From: Pseudomonas sp. PDM05
Lineage (GTDB): Bacteria; Pseudomonadota; Gammaproteobacteria; Pseudomonadales; Pseudomonadaceae
DNA length: 64,000 nt
Direction of reading: 5' to 3'
NCBI RefSeq assembly: GCF_014851685.1
Contig: NZ_JACVAC010000021.1
Coordinates: 1 to 64,000, forward strand
In this document: piece after piece, positions 17,565 through 26,515 of the stretch
Layout of the letters: the number at the start of each line of letters is the position of its first letter
Position numbering within the stretch: position 1 is the stretch's first letter
Program-made: the position numbers and the translations under genes
The notes under the pieces: generated by a model
Told to the model about the DNA's origin: nothing
The model's database searches: none
The model's input: only the letters and a program-made list of their open reading frames with translations

Positions 17565-17607
17565 TCTGATTCATCGAATCGTTGTTGCTGTGCTTGACGG
17601 CATTTTT

Positions 17608-17640
17608 GCGGTGCACTTGGTCGGTGTACCGCTTTTTTTT
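17608..17640 (+). terminator. Intrinsic terminator after eda
   Basis: GCGGTGCAC / GTGTACCGC stem (one G-T pair), 7-base loop and eight T residues. Confidence 0.8.
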
Positions 17641-17693
17641 GCCTGCAGAAACCCTTTCAGGCCAGCGTAAATCCTTGGGTTGGAATGGGCTTG

Positions 17694-17782
17694 TGTGGGA
17701 GCGGGCTTGCTCGCGAATGCGGTGGTTCAGCTTGCAGATGTATTGCTGACACACCGCATTCGCGAGCAAGCCCGCTCCCACA
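17694..17782. repeat. REPIN
   Basis: TGTGGGAGCGGGCTTGCTCG ... CGAGCAAGCCCGCTCCCACA, an 89 bp imperfect palindrome between convergent eda and the aminotransferase gene. Confidence 0.9.
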
Positions 17783-17785
17783 GTT

Positions 17786-18961
17786 TTAATCGGCGTTGAG
17801 TTCGGCGATGGCGGTGACCAAGACATTGATATCCGCAGCCGACGTCACCAACCCCGGCGTCACCCGAATGCAGGTCCCAAACGCCGCGCCCACCCGTGTG
17901 GTGGTAAACAGGTTGTAGTCCTTGAGTAAACGATCTGCCATCGCCTGCTGGTCCCTTCCGACAAACTTGAACGCCGTAATCCCGCAATACAGGCGCGGAT
18001 CATCCGACGTCAGCACCTCAACCCCCGCCAGCGGCCGCACCTTGCTCACCCACAGGTCACGCAGGTAATTCACCCGCGCGCCCTTGGCCGCCGAGCCTCC
18101 CAGGCTTCGATGCTCCTCAAACACCGAGGGCAAGGTCATCAGTGCCGGAAAATTCGGTGTGCTGTAGGACGTGCGTGCGCGCACGTCGCTGGGCGGGTAG
18201 TGAAACTCGCCCATGTCCGGGTCGATGTCGGCCAGGCGCTCGGGCGCGATGTACAGAAAACCCAGGGTCAGCGGCGCGCCGATCCATTTGTGCAGATTGA
18301 AACCGGCGAACTGAATGCCCAGTTCGGCGAGGTTGAAGTCGATCTGGCCCAGGGCGTGAGCGCCGTCGAGGATCACATCCACATCATATTCACGCGCCGC
18401 CTTGGCGATCGCCTCGACCGGCATCACCAGGCCAGTGCGATGGGTGACGTGGATCAGCGCCATCAGCTTTAAACGTGGGTATTGCGCGAACGCATCGCGA
18501 TATGTCCGCAGCAGGCTGTCGAAACTCGCCGGGTGCGCGTGGGACAGTTCGATCACCTCCACGCCGCGAACCCCGGCCAACCAGCGCATGGCGCCTTTGA
18601 CCGTGTCGTACTCCAGGTCACTGATCAACACCTGATCCCCCGGCTCCAGGCGGTTGTAGTTACGGATCAGCGACTGCAAGGCCTCGGTGGCGTTGCGGGT
18701 GAAGGCGACCGACTCGGGGTCGACGTTGATCAGCTCAGCCAGTTGGCGGCGGATCTCGACGTTTTCGCCCTGCTCGAAACGCTGGCGCACATGCAGGGAA
18801 TTGCTGCGGTTGATAAACGCCACGTGTTCCAGATACTGCGCGCGCACGACGCGGCTCATGCGTCCGAAATAGCCGTTTTCCAGATTGATCGGGCCAGGCT
18901 CCAGCTCATAGCGCCTGGCAATGGCGGTCCAGTGTTGCTCGTTATCGGCATTCCTTGGCAT
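17786..18961 (-). CDS. Class V PLP-dependent aminotransferase
   Basis: 391-residue fold-type I PLP enzyme of the class V (isopenicillin N epimerase/cysteine desulfurase-like) group. Recognisable elements are VAFTRNATEALQSL (phosphate region), DVILDGAHALGQ with the PLP Asp, and FNLHKWIGAPLT with the Schiff-base Lys. The start at 18961 (MPRNADNEQ) has AAGAAAG upstream; a much longer open frame upstream overlaps the neighbouring gene and reads as a shadow. Substrate is unknown. It is co-directional with the DUF3820 gene, 14 bp away. Confidence 0.85.
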   Translation of the reverse strand: MPRNADNEQHWTAIARRYELEPGPINLENGYFGRMSRVVRAQYLEHVAFINRSNSLHVRQRFEQGENVEIRRQLAELINVDPESVAFTRNATEALQSLIRNYNRLEPGDQVLISDLEYDTVKGAMRWLAGVRGVEVIELSHAHPASFDSLLRTYRDAFAQYPRLKLMALIHVTHRTGLVMPVEAIAKAAREYDVDVILDGAHALGQIDFNLAELGIQFAGFNLHKWIGAPLTLGFLYIAPERLADIDPDMGEFHYPPSDVRARTSYSTPNFPALMTLPSVFEEHRSLGGSAAKGARVNYLRDLWVSKVRPLAGVEVLTSDDPRLYCGITAFKFVGRDQQAMADRLLKDYNLFTTTRVGAAFGTCIRVTPGLVTSAADINVLVTAIAELNAD

Positions 18962-18975
18962 GGCGGGGTTCTTTC

Positions 18976-19212
18976 TTAATGGCGGGGGGCGGGCTTGCCG
19001 TGTTTTACACGCAACGGTTCGAGCAATTCGGCCAGGCCGTTGCTGTCGATTTCCTGCATCAATGCCAGCAGCCCGCCCAGTTCGCCGTGGGGGAAACCTT
19101 CTCGGGCAAACCAGTTCAGGTAGGGGCCGGGCAGGTCGGCGATGATCCGGCCCTTGTACTTGCCGAAGGGCATTTGGCGGGTGATCAGCAGTTCGAGTTT
19201 TTCGGGGTTCAT
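18976..19212 (-). CDS. DUF3820 family small protein
   Basis: 78-residue protein matching the DUF3820 pattern (MPFGKYKGRIIADLPGPYLNWFAREGFP). The family has been labelled putative quorum-sensing-regulated virulence factor, but its biochemical role is unknown to me. It precedes the aminotransferase in a likely two-gene operon. Confidence 0.8.
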   Translation of the reverse strand: MNPEKLELLITRQMPFGKYKGRIIADLPGPYLNWFAREGFPHGELGGLLALMQEIDSNGLAELLEPLRVKHGKPAPRH

Positions 19213-19360
19213 GGGGCTTCAGACGAATGAGTCGAGAGCCCTGAAAATACAGGCATTCTGCATGAAGGCCAATTGACAGATCATGCAAATAACGTACATA
19301 CAGATGGTTCAAATATTTTTAAGTTATTGAAAACAAAGGAAAAGTTGTTATTGAAAAAAC

Positions 19361-19376
19361 TGGCACGGGCGCTGCA
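19361..19376 (+). promoter_or_regulatory. Sigma-54 (RpoN) promoter candidate
   Basis: TGGCACGGGCGCTGCA matches the -24/-12 consensus TGGCACG-N4-TTGCA except one base (CTGCA). The -12 element is 42 bp before the start codon, allowing a normal leader. Upstream 19213-19360 is AT-rich and could hold enhancer sites. Confidence 0.6.
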
Positions 19377-19417
19377 ATCATTAAGACAACCTCTTAACCC
19401 GTACAAGGAATTGGAAA

Positions 19418-19885
19418 ATGACTGACATCACCAAAGAATCGATCTCCGTACTGAACGACCTGATTGAAACCAGCATCGACGGTCAAAAGGGTTTCAAAGA
19501 GTGCGCTGAAGACATCAAGCACCCAGAGCTCAAAGCGTTGTTCGCCAAGCGTTCCGCCGACTGCGCCACTGCTGCTGCCGAGCTGAAGACTGCCGTGCGT
19601 GCCTTGGGTGGCGATCCGGAAGATTCCGGCAGCGTTGCCGGCGCACTGCACCGTGGCTGGGTCGACGTGAAGTCGATGCTCACCGGCAAGGATGAAGAGG
19701 CGGTACTGAACGAAGCCGAGCGCGGTGAAGACCACGCACTGAAGGCTTACAAAGAAGCGATCGAGAAGATCAACAAGCACAACCTGTTGGGCATTCGTGA
19801 CCTGGTTGAGCGTCAGTACCACGGGGTGCAACGTAACCACGACCAGGTGAAGGCGCTGCGTAACCAGGCTCGCGCCCAGTCGTAA
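19418..19885 (+). CDS. PA2169-family four-helix-bundle protein (DUF2383)
   Basis: 155-residue soluble, all-helical protein without signal peptide. The pattern of ferritin-like helices (VLNDLIETSIDGQKGFKECAED, then EAERGEDHALKAYKEAIEK and RDLVERQYHGVQRNHDQV) fits the PA2169 family of DUF2383 proteins. Function is not known; some relatives respond to stress or anaerobiosis. GGAATTGG lies before the ATG. The sigma-54-like promoter just upstream is the best clue to its regulation. Confidence 0.8.
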   Translation: MTDITKESISVLNDLIETSIDGQKGFKECAEDIKHPELKALFAKRSADCATAAAELKTAVRALGGDPEDSGSVAGALHRGWVDVKSMLTGKDEEAVLNEAERGEDHALKAYKEAIEKINKHNLLGIRDLVERQYHGVQRNHDQVKALRNQARAQS

Positions 19886-19903
19886 GCCTTACGTTGTAAC
19901 GAA

Positions 19904-19992
19904 TGTGGGAGCGGGCTTGCTCGCGAATGCGGTCTCTCAGTCACAGTGTTGGTGACTGATCCACCGCTTTCGCGGGCAAGCCCGCTCCCACA
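19904..19992. repeat. REPIN
   Basis: Inverted TGTGGGAGCGGGCTTGC(T/C)CGCG halves flank a ~40 bp spacer between convergent genes. Confidence 0.9.
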
Positions 19993-20009
19993 TTTGTATT
20001 GTGTAGATT

Positions 20010-20480
20010 TCAGCCAATGCTGATCGGCGGCAATTCGGTCAGCGTCACCACCTGCTGCTTACGCGGTGCCAGAATCTCCGCTTCACCATCCACCACCAAC
20101 TCATCGCGCTGGTTGAACACCCGCGTGGCGATGCGTACGCGGAATTTCGGCAGTTTTTCGAGAATTTCCAGGCGCACGGTCAGGGTGTCGCCGATCTTCA
20201 CCGGCTTCTGAAAGCTCATCTGCTGGCCGATATAGATAGTGCCCGGCCCAGGCAATTCGCAGGCTACCGCCGCGCTGATCAGGGCACCGCTGAACATGCC
20301 GTGGGCGATACGCTCCTTGAACATGGTCGCCTTGGCGTATTCGGCGTCCAGGTGCACCGGGTTGTGGTCACCGGACATCGCGGCGAACAGCTGGATGTCG
20401 CGCTCTTCCACCAATTTGCTGTAGCTGGCGGTCTGGCCGACTTCAAGGGCTTCGTACGGGGTGTTGGTTACCTGGGTCAT
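20010..20480 (-). CDS. MaoC-like (R)-specific enoyl-CoA hydratase
   Basis: 156-residue hot-dog-fold hydratase. The catalytic motif AAMSGDHNPVHLDAEYAKATMF near residue 35 contains the conserved Asp and His. It probably hydrates trans-2-enoyl-CoA to (R)-3-hydroxyacyl-CoA. It lies downstream of a lysophospholipase gene and beside fadD2/fadD1, the same set as P. aeruginosa PA3302-PA3299, so a fatty acid role is well supported. Confidence 0.9.
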   Translation of the reverse strand: MTQVTNTPYEALEVGQTASYSKLVEERDIQLFAAMSGDHNPVHLDAEYAKATMFKERIAHGMFSGALISAAVACELPGPGTIYIGQQMSFQKPVKIGDTLTVRLEILEKLPKFRVRIATRVFNQRDELVVDGEAEILAPRKQQVVTLTELPPISIG

Positions 20481-20537
20481 CTAAAGGTGCATCCTGTGGC
20501 TAATCGGTAATTTAATCGGCTGATTCTAAAGCAAACA

Positions 20538-21482
20538 TTATTCGCAGCGGGCCGGCCTGTGCAGGGTCAGGGCCTGGTCGAGCCACGTCAGCAGGTCGGC
20601 GGTGACTTGGTCACGGTTGGTTTCGTTGAACACTTCATGGCGCGCCTGCGGGTAGATCGTCAGTTGCACGTGGCGGCAGCCGGCTTCACGCAGGGCGTTG
20701 GCCAGATGGGTGAGACGCTTGCCCTCACTCACCGGATCACATTCGCCGCCGGTCACCAGGATCGGCAGGCCCGGATCGATCTGCGCGAGATTGGACGCTT
20801 TGCTGATTTGCTGCAAGCCGCCGAGCAGGTCGACCCACAGCTGGTTGGTGCAGCGGAAACCGCAGAGCGGGTCGTTGATGTACTTGTCGACTTCCGCCGG
20901 GTCGCGGCTGAGCCAGTCGAAGGCCGTACGGTTGGGTTTGAACGCTTTGTTGAATGAGCCGAACGACAGGAAGTCGATCAACGCACTGCGCCCGCGCAGG
21001 CCCTGGCGGGCCCGCTCGATGCGCGCGATCACCCGGGCGGCGCGGTACAGCGCCACGGGTTGGAAATTCGAGCCGCTCAGAGCCGCGCCGCTCAGGCTGG
21101 CGCTGTGATGCAGCAGATAGGCCTGGGCGATGTAGCTGCCCATGCTGTGGCCCAGCAGAATGATCGGCAGCCCCGGATGCTGCTGGCCGATATGCTGGTT
21201 GAGGCTGGCGAGGTCGCCCACCACTTTGTTCCAGCCGTCGTGCTCGGCGTACAGGCCCAGGGTGCCTTCGTCGGCGGTGCGGCCGTGGCCACGCTGGTCC
21301 GGTGCATACAGGCCGTAGCCCGCCGCACACAGTGCCTGTGCCAGGCGCGCATAGCGCCCGCTGTGCTCGGCCATGCCGTGGGACAGCATGATCATCGCCT
21401 TGGCGGGGCCGTCCGGCAGCCATTGATTGACGTACAGGCGGCTGTGGTCATTCGCGGTCAGCCAGAAGGTGCTGTGGTTCAT
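20538..21482 (-). CDS. Alpha/beta hydrolase, lysophospholipase/monoacylglycerol lipase type
   Basis: 314-residue serine hydrolase. The oxyanion region is LSHGMAEHSGRYARLAQAL, the nucleophile motif is GHSMGS near residue 111, and the acid and His are in GGECDPVSEG and YPQARHEVFNE. This Hydrolase_4 pattern matches monoacylglycerol lipases and lysophospholipases. It is divergent from fadD2 and upstream of the MaoC gene by 57 bp, likely one operon supplying fatty acids to the acyl-CoA synthetases. Confidence 0.88.
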   Translation of the reverse strand: MNHSTFWLTANDHSRLYVNQWLPDGPAKAMIMLSHGMAEHSGRYARLAQALCAAGYGLYAPDQRGHGRTADEGTLGLYAEHDGWNKVVGDLASLNQHIGQQHPGLPIILLGHSMGSYIAQAYLLHHSASLSGAALSGSNFQPVALYRAARVIARIERARQGLRGRSALIDFLSFGSFNKAFKPNRTAFDWLSRDPAEVDKYINDPLCGFRCTNQLWVDLLGGLQQISKASNLAQIDPGLPILVTGGECDPVSEGKRLTHLANALREAGCRHVQLTIYPQARHEVFNETNRDQVTADLLTWLDQALTLHRPARCE

Positions 21483-21691
21483 GGCGGTTCCTTTGCTCGG
21501 GGTCGTTGCAGTGTATAGCTCATCCCACGGGAAGCGTCTGATCAGTGCAGGGCCTTGTAGGAAGATTCACGCAATTAATGACGCTCTTTCCTGTATTTGC
21601 CTGTTTGGCCATAGCTGCTAACGTCCCCAAAGCTCCGCTTTGTATGCAGTGCAAAAGCGGCCGGACACACTCAGGTAAGAGGACAAGAATA

Positions 21692-23380
21692 ATGCAACCT
21701 GATTTCTGGAATGACAAACGCGCCGCGGGCGTTCCCAATGCCATCGACCTCACCTCTTACAAGTCGGTGATCGAAGTCTTCGAGCGTTCCTGCAAGACCT
21801 TTGCCGACCGTCCGGCGTTCAGCAACATGGGTATCACCCTGACCTACGCCGAGCTGGAGCGCCAAAGTGCGGCGTTCGCCGGCTACCTGCAACAGCACAC
21901 CGACCTCAAGCCCGGCGAGCGCATTGCGGTGCAGATGCCCAACGTGCTGCATTATCCGATTGCCGTGTTCGGCGCCCTGCGCGCCGGGCTGATCGTGGTC
22001 AACACCAACCCGCTGTACACCCCACGCGAGATGCGCCACCAGTTCAAGGACGCCGGCGTGCGTGCGCTGGTCTACCTCAACCTGTTCGGTTCGCGGGTGC
22101 AGGAAGTGTGCGCCGATACCGAGATCGACTACCTGATCGAAGCCAAGATGGGCGATTTCATGCCCGCTGCCAAAGGCTGGCTGGTCAACACCGTGGTCGA
22201 CAAGGTCAAGAAAATGGTCCCGGCCTATAGCCTGCCGCGCGCCGTTTCCTTCAAGCGTGCGTTGCGCATGGGCGCAGGCCTGGGCGTGATCCGCCATCCC
22301 GTGACCCTGGACGACATCGCAGTGCTGCAATACACCGGCGGCACCACCGGCCTGGCCAAGGGCGCGATGCTCACCCACGGCAACCTTGTGGCGAACATGC
22401 AGCAGGCGCGGGCGTGCATGTCCCAGGTCAACGACGACGGTCAGCCGCTGGTGCGCGAGGGGCAGGAAGTGATGATCGCGCCGCTGCCGCTGTACCACAT
22501 CTATGCATTCACGGCGAACTGCATGTGCATGATGGTGACCGGCAACCACAACGTGCTGATCACCAATCCGCGCGACATCGGCGGCTTTATCAAGGAGTTG
22601 AAGAAGTGGCGCTTCTCCTGCCTGCTGGGGTTGAACACGCTGTTTGTGGCATTGATGGATCATCCGGACTTCAAGACCCTGGATTTCTCCCACCTCAAGA
22701 TCACCAACTCCGGTGGCACCGCGCTGGTCAAGGCCACTGCGGAGCGCTGGAAAGCGCTGACCGGCTGCACTATCGGCGAGGGCTACGGGCTGACGGAAAC
22801 GTCGCCGGTCGCCAGCACCAACCCCTACGGCAGCCAATCGCGGTTGGGCACCGTGGGCATTCCGGTGCCGGGCACGGCGATGAAAGTCATTGATGACGAA
22901 GGCCGCGAATTGCCCTTGGGCGAGCGCGGCGAGTTGTGCATCAAGGGTCCGCAGGTCATGAAGGGCTACTGGCAGCAGCCGGTGGCCACCGCCGAGACGC
23001 TCGACGCCGAAGGCTGGCTCAAGACCGGCGACATTGCGGTGATCGACACCGATGGCTTTGTCAGCATCGTCGACCGCAAGAAAGACCTGATCATTGTCTC
23101 GGGCTTCAATGTGTACCCCAACGAGATCGAAGATGTGGTGATGGCGCACCCGGCGGTGGCCAACTGCGCGGTGATCGGCGTGCCGGACGAGCGCACGGGG
23201 GAGGCGGTGAAGCTGTTCGTGGTCGCCCGCGCCCAGGGTGTGAGCCTTGAGGAATTGAAGACGTACTGCAAGACCAACTTCACCGGCTACAAGGTGCCCA
23301 AGCATATTGTGTTGCGTGAGTCGTTGCCGATGACTCCTGTAGGGAAAATCTTGCGGCGGGAACTGCGCGACATCGCCTGA
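21692..23380 (+). CDS. fadD2: Long-chain fatty acid-CoA ligase
   Basis: 562-residue acyl-CoA synthetase activating fatty acids with ATP and CoA. The AMP-binding motif is YTGGTTGLAKGAML near residue 213, followed by GYGLTETSP and the fatty-acyl motif EGWLKTGDIAVID, then RKKDLIIVSGFNVYPNEIE. The ATG at 21692 (MQPDFWNDKR) is preceded by AAGAGGA. It is first of a tandem pair with fadD1, as in P. aeruginosa, and separated from it by a REPIN and a separate promoter region. Confidence 0.92.
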   Translation: MQPDFWNDKRAAGVPNAIDLTSYKSVIEVFERSCKTFADRPAFSNMGITLTYAELERQSAAFAGYLQQHTDLKPGERIAVQMPNVLHYPIAVFGALRAGLIVVNTNPLYTPREMRHQFKDAGVRALVYLNLFGSRVQEVCADTEIDYLIEAKMGDFMPAAKGWLVNTVVDKVKKMVPAYSLPRAVSFKRALRMGAGLGVIRHPVTLDDIAVLQYTGGTTGLAKGAMLTHGNLVANMQQARACMSQVNDDGQPLVREGQEVMIAPLPLYHIYAFTANCMCMMVTGNHNVLITNPRDIGGFIKELKKWRFSCLLGLNTLFVALMDHPDFKTLDFSHLKITNSGGTALVKATAERWKALTGCTIGEGYGLTETSPVASTNPYGSQSRLGTVGIPVPGTAMKVIDDEGRELPLGERGELCIKGPQVMKGYWQQPVATAETLDAEGWLKTGDIAVIDTDGFVSIVDRKKDLIIVSGFNVYPNEIEDVVMAHPAVANCAVIGVPDERTGEAVKLFVVARAQGVSLEELKTYCKTNFTGYKVPKHIVLRESLPMTPVGKILRRELRDIA

Positions 23381-23406
23381 CCCCGAATTGAAATGCAATC
23401 AAAAAA

Positions 23407-23496
23407 TGTGGGAGCGGGCTTGCCCGCGAATGCGGTGTACCAGTCACCAGATATGTAGACTGATGCACCGCATTCGCGGGCAAGCCCGCTCCCACA
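23407..23496. repeat. REPIN
   Basis: Inverted TGTGGGAGCGGGCTTGCCCG halves, 90 bp, between fadD2 and fadD1. Confidence 0.9.
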
Positions 23497-23772
23497 TTTG
23501 CTGTTCGGTGTCCTCAAAGCCTTATTCCAGAGCCTTTCCCGAGGCAAATTAAGTGCTGTTTATAGTGTGACCAAATATTGTAGGACAGTCGCGAATATGA
23601 CTGTAGGGCCCGCGTTTGGCTCTAGTCGGCCCTTGGCAAAGCTGCTACTCTCGGCGCGCTTTGTGACGTCTCGGCCTGCTTGAAAGCGCCAGATTCACCT
23701 TAAAAAAACATACACCAATAATAATCGCATCAAATGCGATGATGAATTCGCGTCGCTGAGGAGTGGGCTTCC
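23497..23772 (+). promoter_or_regulatory. fadD1 upstream region
   Basis: 276 bp without a gene. It contains two small inverted repeats, ACAGTC-N8-GACTGT (23585-23604) and TCGCAT-CAA-ATGCGA (23725-23739), and an AT-rich stretch with AAAAAAACATACACC. It probably holds an independent fadD1 promoter; no known operator consensus was recognised. Confidence 0.4.
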
Positions 23773-25464
23773 ATGAACGAAGACTTTTGGAAGGATAAGT
23801 ACCCCGCCGGGATTGCTGCAGAAATCAATCCAGACGAGTATCCGAATATTCAGGCGGTACTGAAGCAGTCCTGCCAGCGCTTCGCCAACAAACCGGCTTT
23901 CAGCAACCTGGGCAAGACAATCACCTACGGTGAGTTGTACGAATTGTCCGGTGCTTTCGCCGCGTACCTGCAACAGCACACCGACTTGAAGCCCGGCGAC
24001 CGCATCGCCGTGCAACTGCCCAACGTCCTCCAGTACCCGGTCGCCGTGTTCGGTGCCATCCGGGCCGGCTTGATCGTGGTCAACACCAACCCGCTGTACA
24101 CCGCGCGGGAAATGGAACACCAATTCAACGACTCCGGTGCCAAGGCCTTGGTCTGCCTGGCCAACATGGCGCACCTGGCGGAAAAGGTCGTGCCCAAGAC
24201 CGCCGTCCAGCATGTGATCGTCACCGAAGTCGCCGACCTGTTGCCGCCGCTCAAGCGTCTGCTGATCAACAGCGTCATCAAGTACGTGAAAAAAATGGTC
24301 CCGGCTTATCACTTGCCCAAGGCGATCAAGTTCAACGATGTGCTGGCCAAGGGGCAGGGCCAGCCGGTAAGCGACGCCAACCCCGCCAGCAGTGATGTGG
24401 CCGTGCTGCAATACACCGGCGGCACCACCGGCGTGGCCAAGGGCGCGATGCTCACCCACCGCAACCTTGTCGCCAACATGCTGCAATGCAAGGCGCTGAT
24501 GGGCTCGAACCTCAATGAGGGCTGCGAGATCCTGATCACGCCGCTGCCGCTCTACCACATCTATGCGTTCACCTTTCATTGCATGGCGATGATGCTGATC
24601 GGCAACCACAACATCCTGATCAGCAACCCGCGCGACCTGCCGGCGATGGTCAAGGAATTGTCCAAGTGGAAGTTCAGCGGTTTTGTCGGCCTGAACACGC
24701 TGTTCGTGGCGCTGTGCAACAACGAAGCGTTCCGCAAGCTGGACTTCTCTGCGCTGAAGGTCACCCTGTCGGGCGGCATGGCCCTGCAACTGGCCGCCGC
24801 CGAGCGTTGGAAAGCCGTGACCGGTTGTGGCATCTGCGAAGGCTACGGCATGACCGAAACCAGCCCCGTCGCGACCGTGAACCCGATCCAGCATATCCAG
24901 ATCGGCACCATCGGCATTCCCGTGCCGTCCACCGTGTGCAAGGTCATCGCCGATGATGGCACCGAGTTGCCGCTGGGCGAAACCGGCGAGCTGTGCGTGA
25001 AGGGCCCACAGGTGATGAAGGGCTACTGGCAGCGTCAGGACGCCACCGACGAGATGCTCGACAGCGAAGGCTGGTTGAAGACCGGCGACATCGCGATCAT
25101 CCAGCCGGATGGCTACATGCGCATTGTCGACCGCAAGAAGGACATGATCCTGGTCTCGGGTTTCAACGTGTACCCCAACGAGCTGGAAGACGTGCTGGCA
25201 GGCCTGCCGGGTGTGCTGCAATGCGCGGCCATCGGTGTGCCGGACGAGAAGTCCGGGGAGATCATCAAGATCTTCATCGTGGTCAAGCCGGGCGCCACCC
25301 TGACCAAGGACCAGGTGATGGAGCATATGCGCGCCAACGTTACGGCCTACAAGGTGCCGAAGGTCATTGAGTTCCGCGATGCGTTGCCGACGACCAACGT
25401 GGGCAAGATCCTGCGGCGTGAGTTGCGTGATGAAGAGCTGAAAAAGCTCGGTCTCAAGAAGTAA
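23773..25464 (+). CDS. fadD1: Long-chain fatty acid-CoA ligase
   Basis: 563-residue paralogue of the preceding gene, closely similar throughout. Motifs are YTGGTTGVAKGAML, GYGMTETSPVATV, EGWLKTGDIAIIQPDGY and RKKDMILVSGFNVYPNELE. GAGGAGTGGG lies upstream of the ATG. Together the pair provides fatty acid activation, with likely different chain-length preferences as known for FadD1/FadD2 of P. aeruginosa. It is followed by a strong terminator. Confidence 0.93.
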   Translation: MNEDFWKDKYPAGIAAEINPDEYPNIQAVLKQSCQRFANKPAFSNLGKTITYGELYELSGAFAAYLQQHTDLKPGDRIAVQLPNVLQYPVAVFGAIRAGLIVVNTNPLYTAREMEHQFNDSGAKALVCLANMAHLAEKVVPKTAVQHVIVTEVADLLPPLKRLLINSVIKYVKKMVPAYHLPKAIKFNDVLAKGQGQPVSDANPASSDVAVLQYTGGTTGVAKGAMLTHRNLVANMLQCKALMGSNLNEGCEILITPLPLYHIYAFTFHCMAMMLIGNHNILISNPRDLPAMVKELSKWKFSGFVGLNTLFVALCNNEAFRKLDFSALKVTLSGGMALQLAAAERWKAVTGCGICEGYGMTETSPVATVNPIQHIQIGTIGIPVPSTVCKVIADDGTELPLGETGELCVKGPQVMKGYWQRQDATDEMLDSEGWLKTGDIAIIQPDGYMRIVDRKKDMILVSGFNVYPNELEDVLAGLPGVLQCAAIGVPDEKSGEIIKIFIVVKPGATLTKDQVMEHMRANVTAYKVPKVIEFRDALPTTNVGKILRRELRDEELKKLGLKK

Positions 25465-25469
25465 CGCAT

Positions 25470-25500
25470 AAAAAAACCCCGCGAACGCGGGGTTTTTTTA
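25470..25500 (+). terminator. Intrinsic terminator after fadD1
   Basis: AACCCCGCG-AA-CGCGGGGTT flanked by A and T runs; strong in the forward direction and possibly bidirectional. Confidence 0.85.
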
Positions 25501-25584
25501 TGCCTGCTGATTTCCCGGGCTGGATTGGAACGCAATCCAATGTGGGAGCAGGCAAGCCAGCTTCCACCGTTTTTGATCCGGTTT

Positions 25585-25962
25585 TTACAGGGCGAACTGG
25601 GCGAAGCCGACGCCTGCACCCGCTGGCCGCACGTCCTTCAAGAACGAATCCTTATCTGCGCTCAGCTCCAGGGTGATCTCCGGCTTGCGCTTGCCCGCAT
25701 TGCGCACCACCAGGCCTTCGATGTGTTCGCGCAAAAACGCCGTCGGCACCTTCAGGTGCAGCAACTGGTCGGTCTCGGCGTTGTGCATCAACAGGTGAAT
25801 CCACTCGTACTGGCCCACCGCAATACGGCCCACCGGCAGATCGAACCACCAGATGTTGCGTTTGCGGTCCAGGTCGGTGAAGTGGCAGTTGTTGACGCCG
25901 AGTACGGCACCGCCCAGTTCGGTGTTTCTGCGGGCGATGGCCTGTGCTTTATTGAGTTTCAT
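25585..25962 (-). CDS. Conserved hypothetical protein
   Basis: 125-residue soluble protein that I do not recognise. It starts MKLNKAQAIARRNTELGG at 25962 behind AGGAAGG; the in-frame extension upstream lacks support. The mixed alpha/beta composition includes RNIWWFDLPVGRI, and the C-terminus is hydrophobic and Gly-rich (GAGVGFAQFAL). No membrane segment or signal peptide is visible. It is convergent with fadD1 and divergent from the CsbD gene. Confidence 0.7.
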   Translation of the reverse strand: MKLNKAQAIARRNTELGGAVLGVNNCHFTDLDRKRNIWWFDLPVGRIAVGQYEWIHLLMHNAETDQLLHLKVPTAFLREHIEGLVVRNAGKRKPEITLELSADKDSFLKDVRPAGAGVGFAQFAL

Positions 25963-26161
25963 AACCTTCCTACGGGATCTGTTATTCAGCGTTATAGCCT
26001 GAATGTGCCGGGCATTCTCGTGGGTTGGCCACAAAACATAAAGCCAAACCTGCGCCCGGCGATGAAATGTCCATGGAAAATAATTGAAACTCTGCCGGAC
26101 AGCCCCGGGTCAATTTCTACGTAATGACCAAAACCCTTGATTGTTCTTCTGGAGAAATACC

Positions 26162-26347
26162 ATGGGCAGCACAGCGGATAAGGCAAAAGGTTTGAAAGAC
26201 GAAGCCGTCGGCAACATCAAGCAAGGCATCGGCAAAGTTACCGGAAACGACAAGCTGCGCGCTGAAGGCGTGGTGCAGGAAAAGAAAGGCCAGGTTGAAA
26301 AGGCCATTGGTGACACCAAGGACGCGGTCAAGAAAGCCGTCAAATAA
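26162..26347 (+). CDS. CsbD family stress protein
   Basis: 61-residue hydrophilic protein of the CsbD/UPF0337 family. The typical pattern KGLKDEAVGNIKQGIGKVTG is followed by a second similar unit (GVVQEKKGQVEKAIGDTK). These proteins accumulate under stress, with unknown biochemical role. The ATG at 26162 has TGGAG upstream. It is single and has its own terminator. Confidence 0.88.
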   Translation: MGSTADKAKGLKDEAVGNIKQGIGKVTGNDKLRAEGVVQEKKGQVEKAIGDTKDAVKKAVK

Positions 26348-26369
26348 GGCAGCACTTGAGCAGTCGGAG

Positions 26370-26396
26370 CGGCCATCCACGGATGGCCGTTTTTTT
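26370..26396 (+). terminator. Intrinsic terminator after CsbD gene
   Basis: CGGCCATCC-AC-GGATGGCCG followed by seven T residues. Confidence 0.85.
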
Positions 26397-26515
26397 GTCA
26401 GCGGATGCGGTTAAAGTTTCGAAATTGTTTCAAGGTCGCCAAATAAGCTACCTTGATGTAGAAAACGGCCCCTGAGTCGCCCTTGAACTCACTTTTTGCG
26501 GCGAAAGGAGACGCT

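Noticed and set aside
17694..17782. Possible CRISPR or tRNA-like palindrome
   Set aside because: It is a REPIN: one inverted pair with known REP sequence, no regular spacers and no tRNA arms.
17786..19312. 508-residue version of the class V aminotransferase
   Set aside because: The extra N-terminal 117 residues overlap the DUF3820 gene out of frame and are Arg/Pro-rich; the start at 18961 fits the family length.
21671..25326. Long minus-strand frames opposite fadD2 and fadD1
   Set aside because: Composition is His/Gln/Arg-rich shadow sequence and the opposite strand has full acyl-CoA synthetase motifs.
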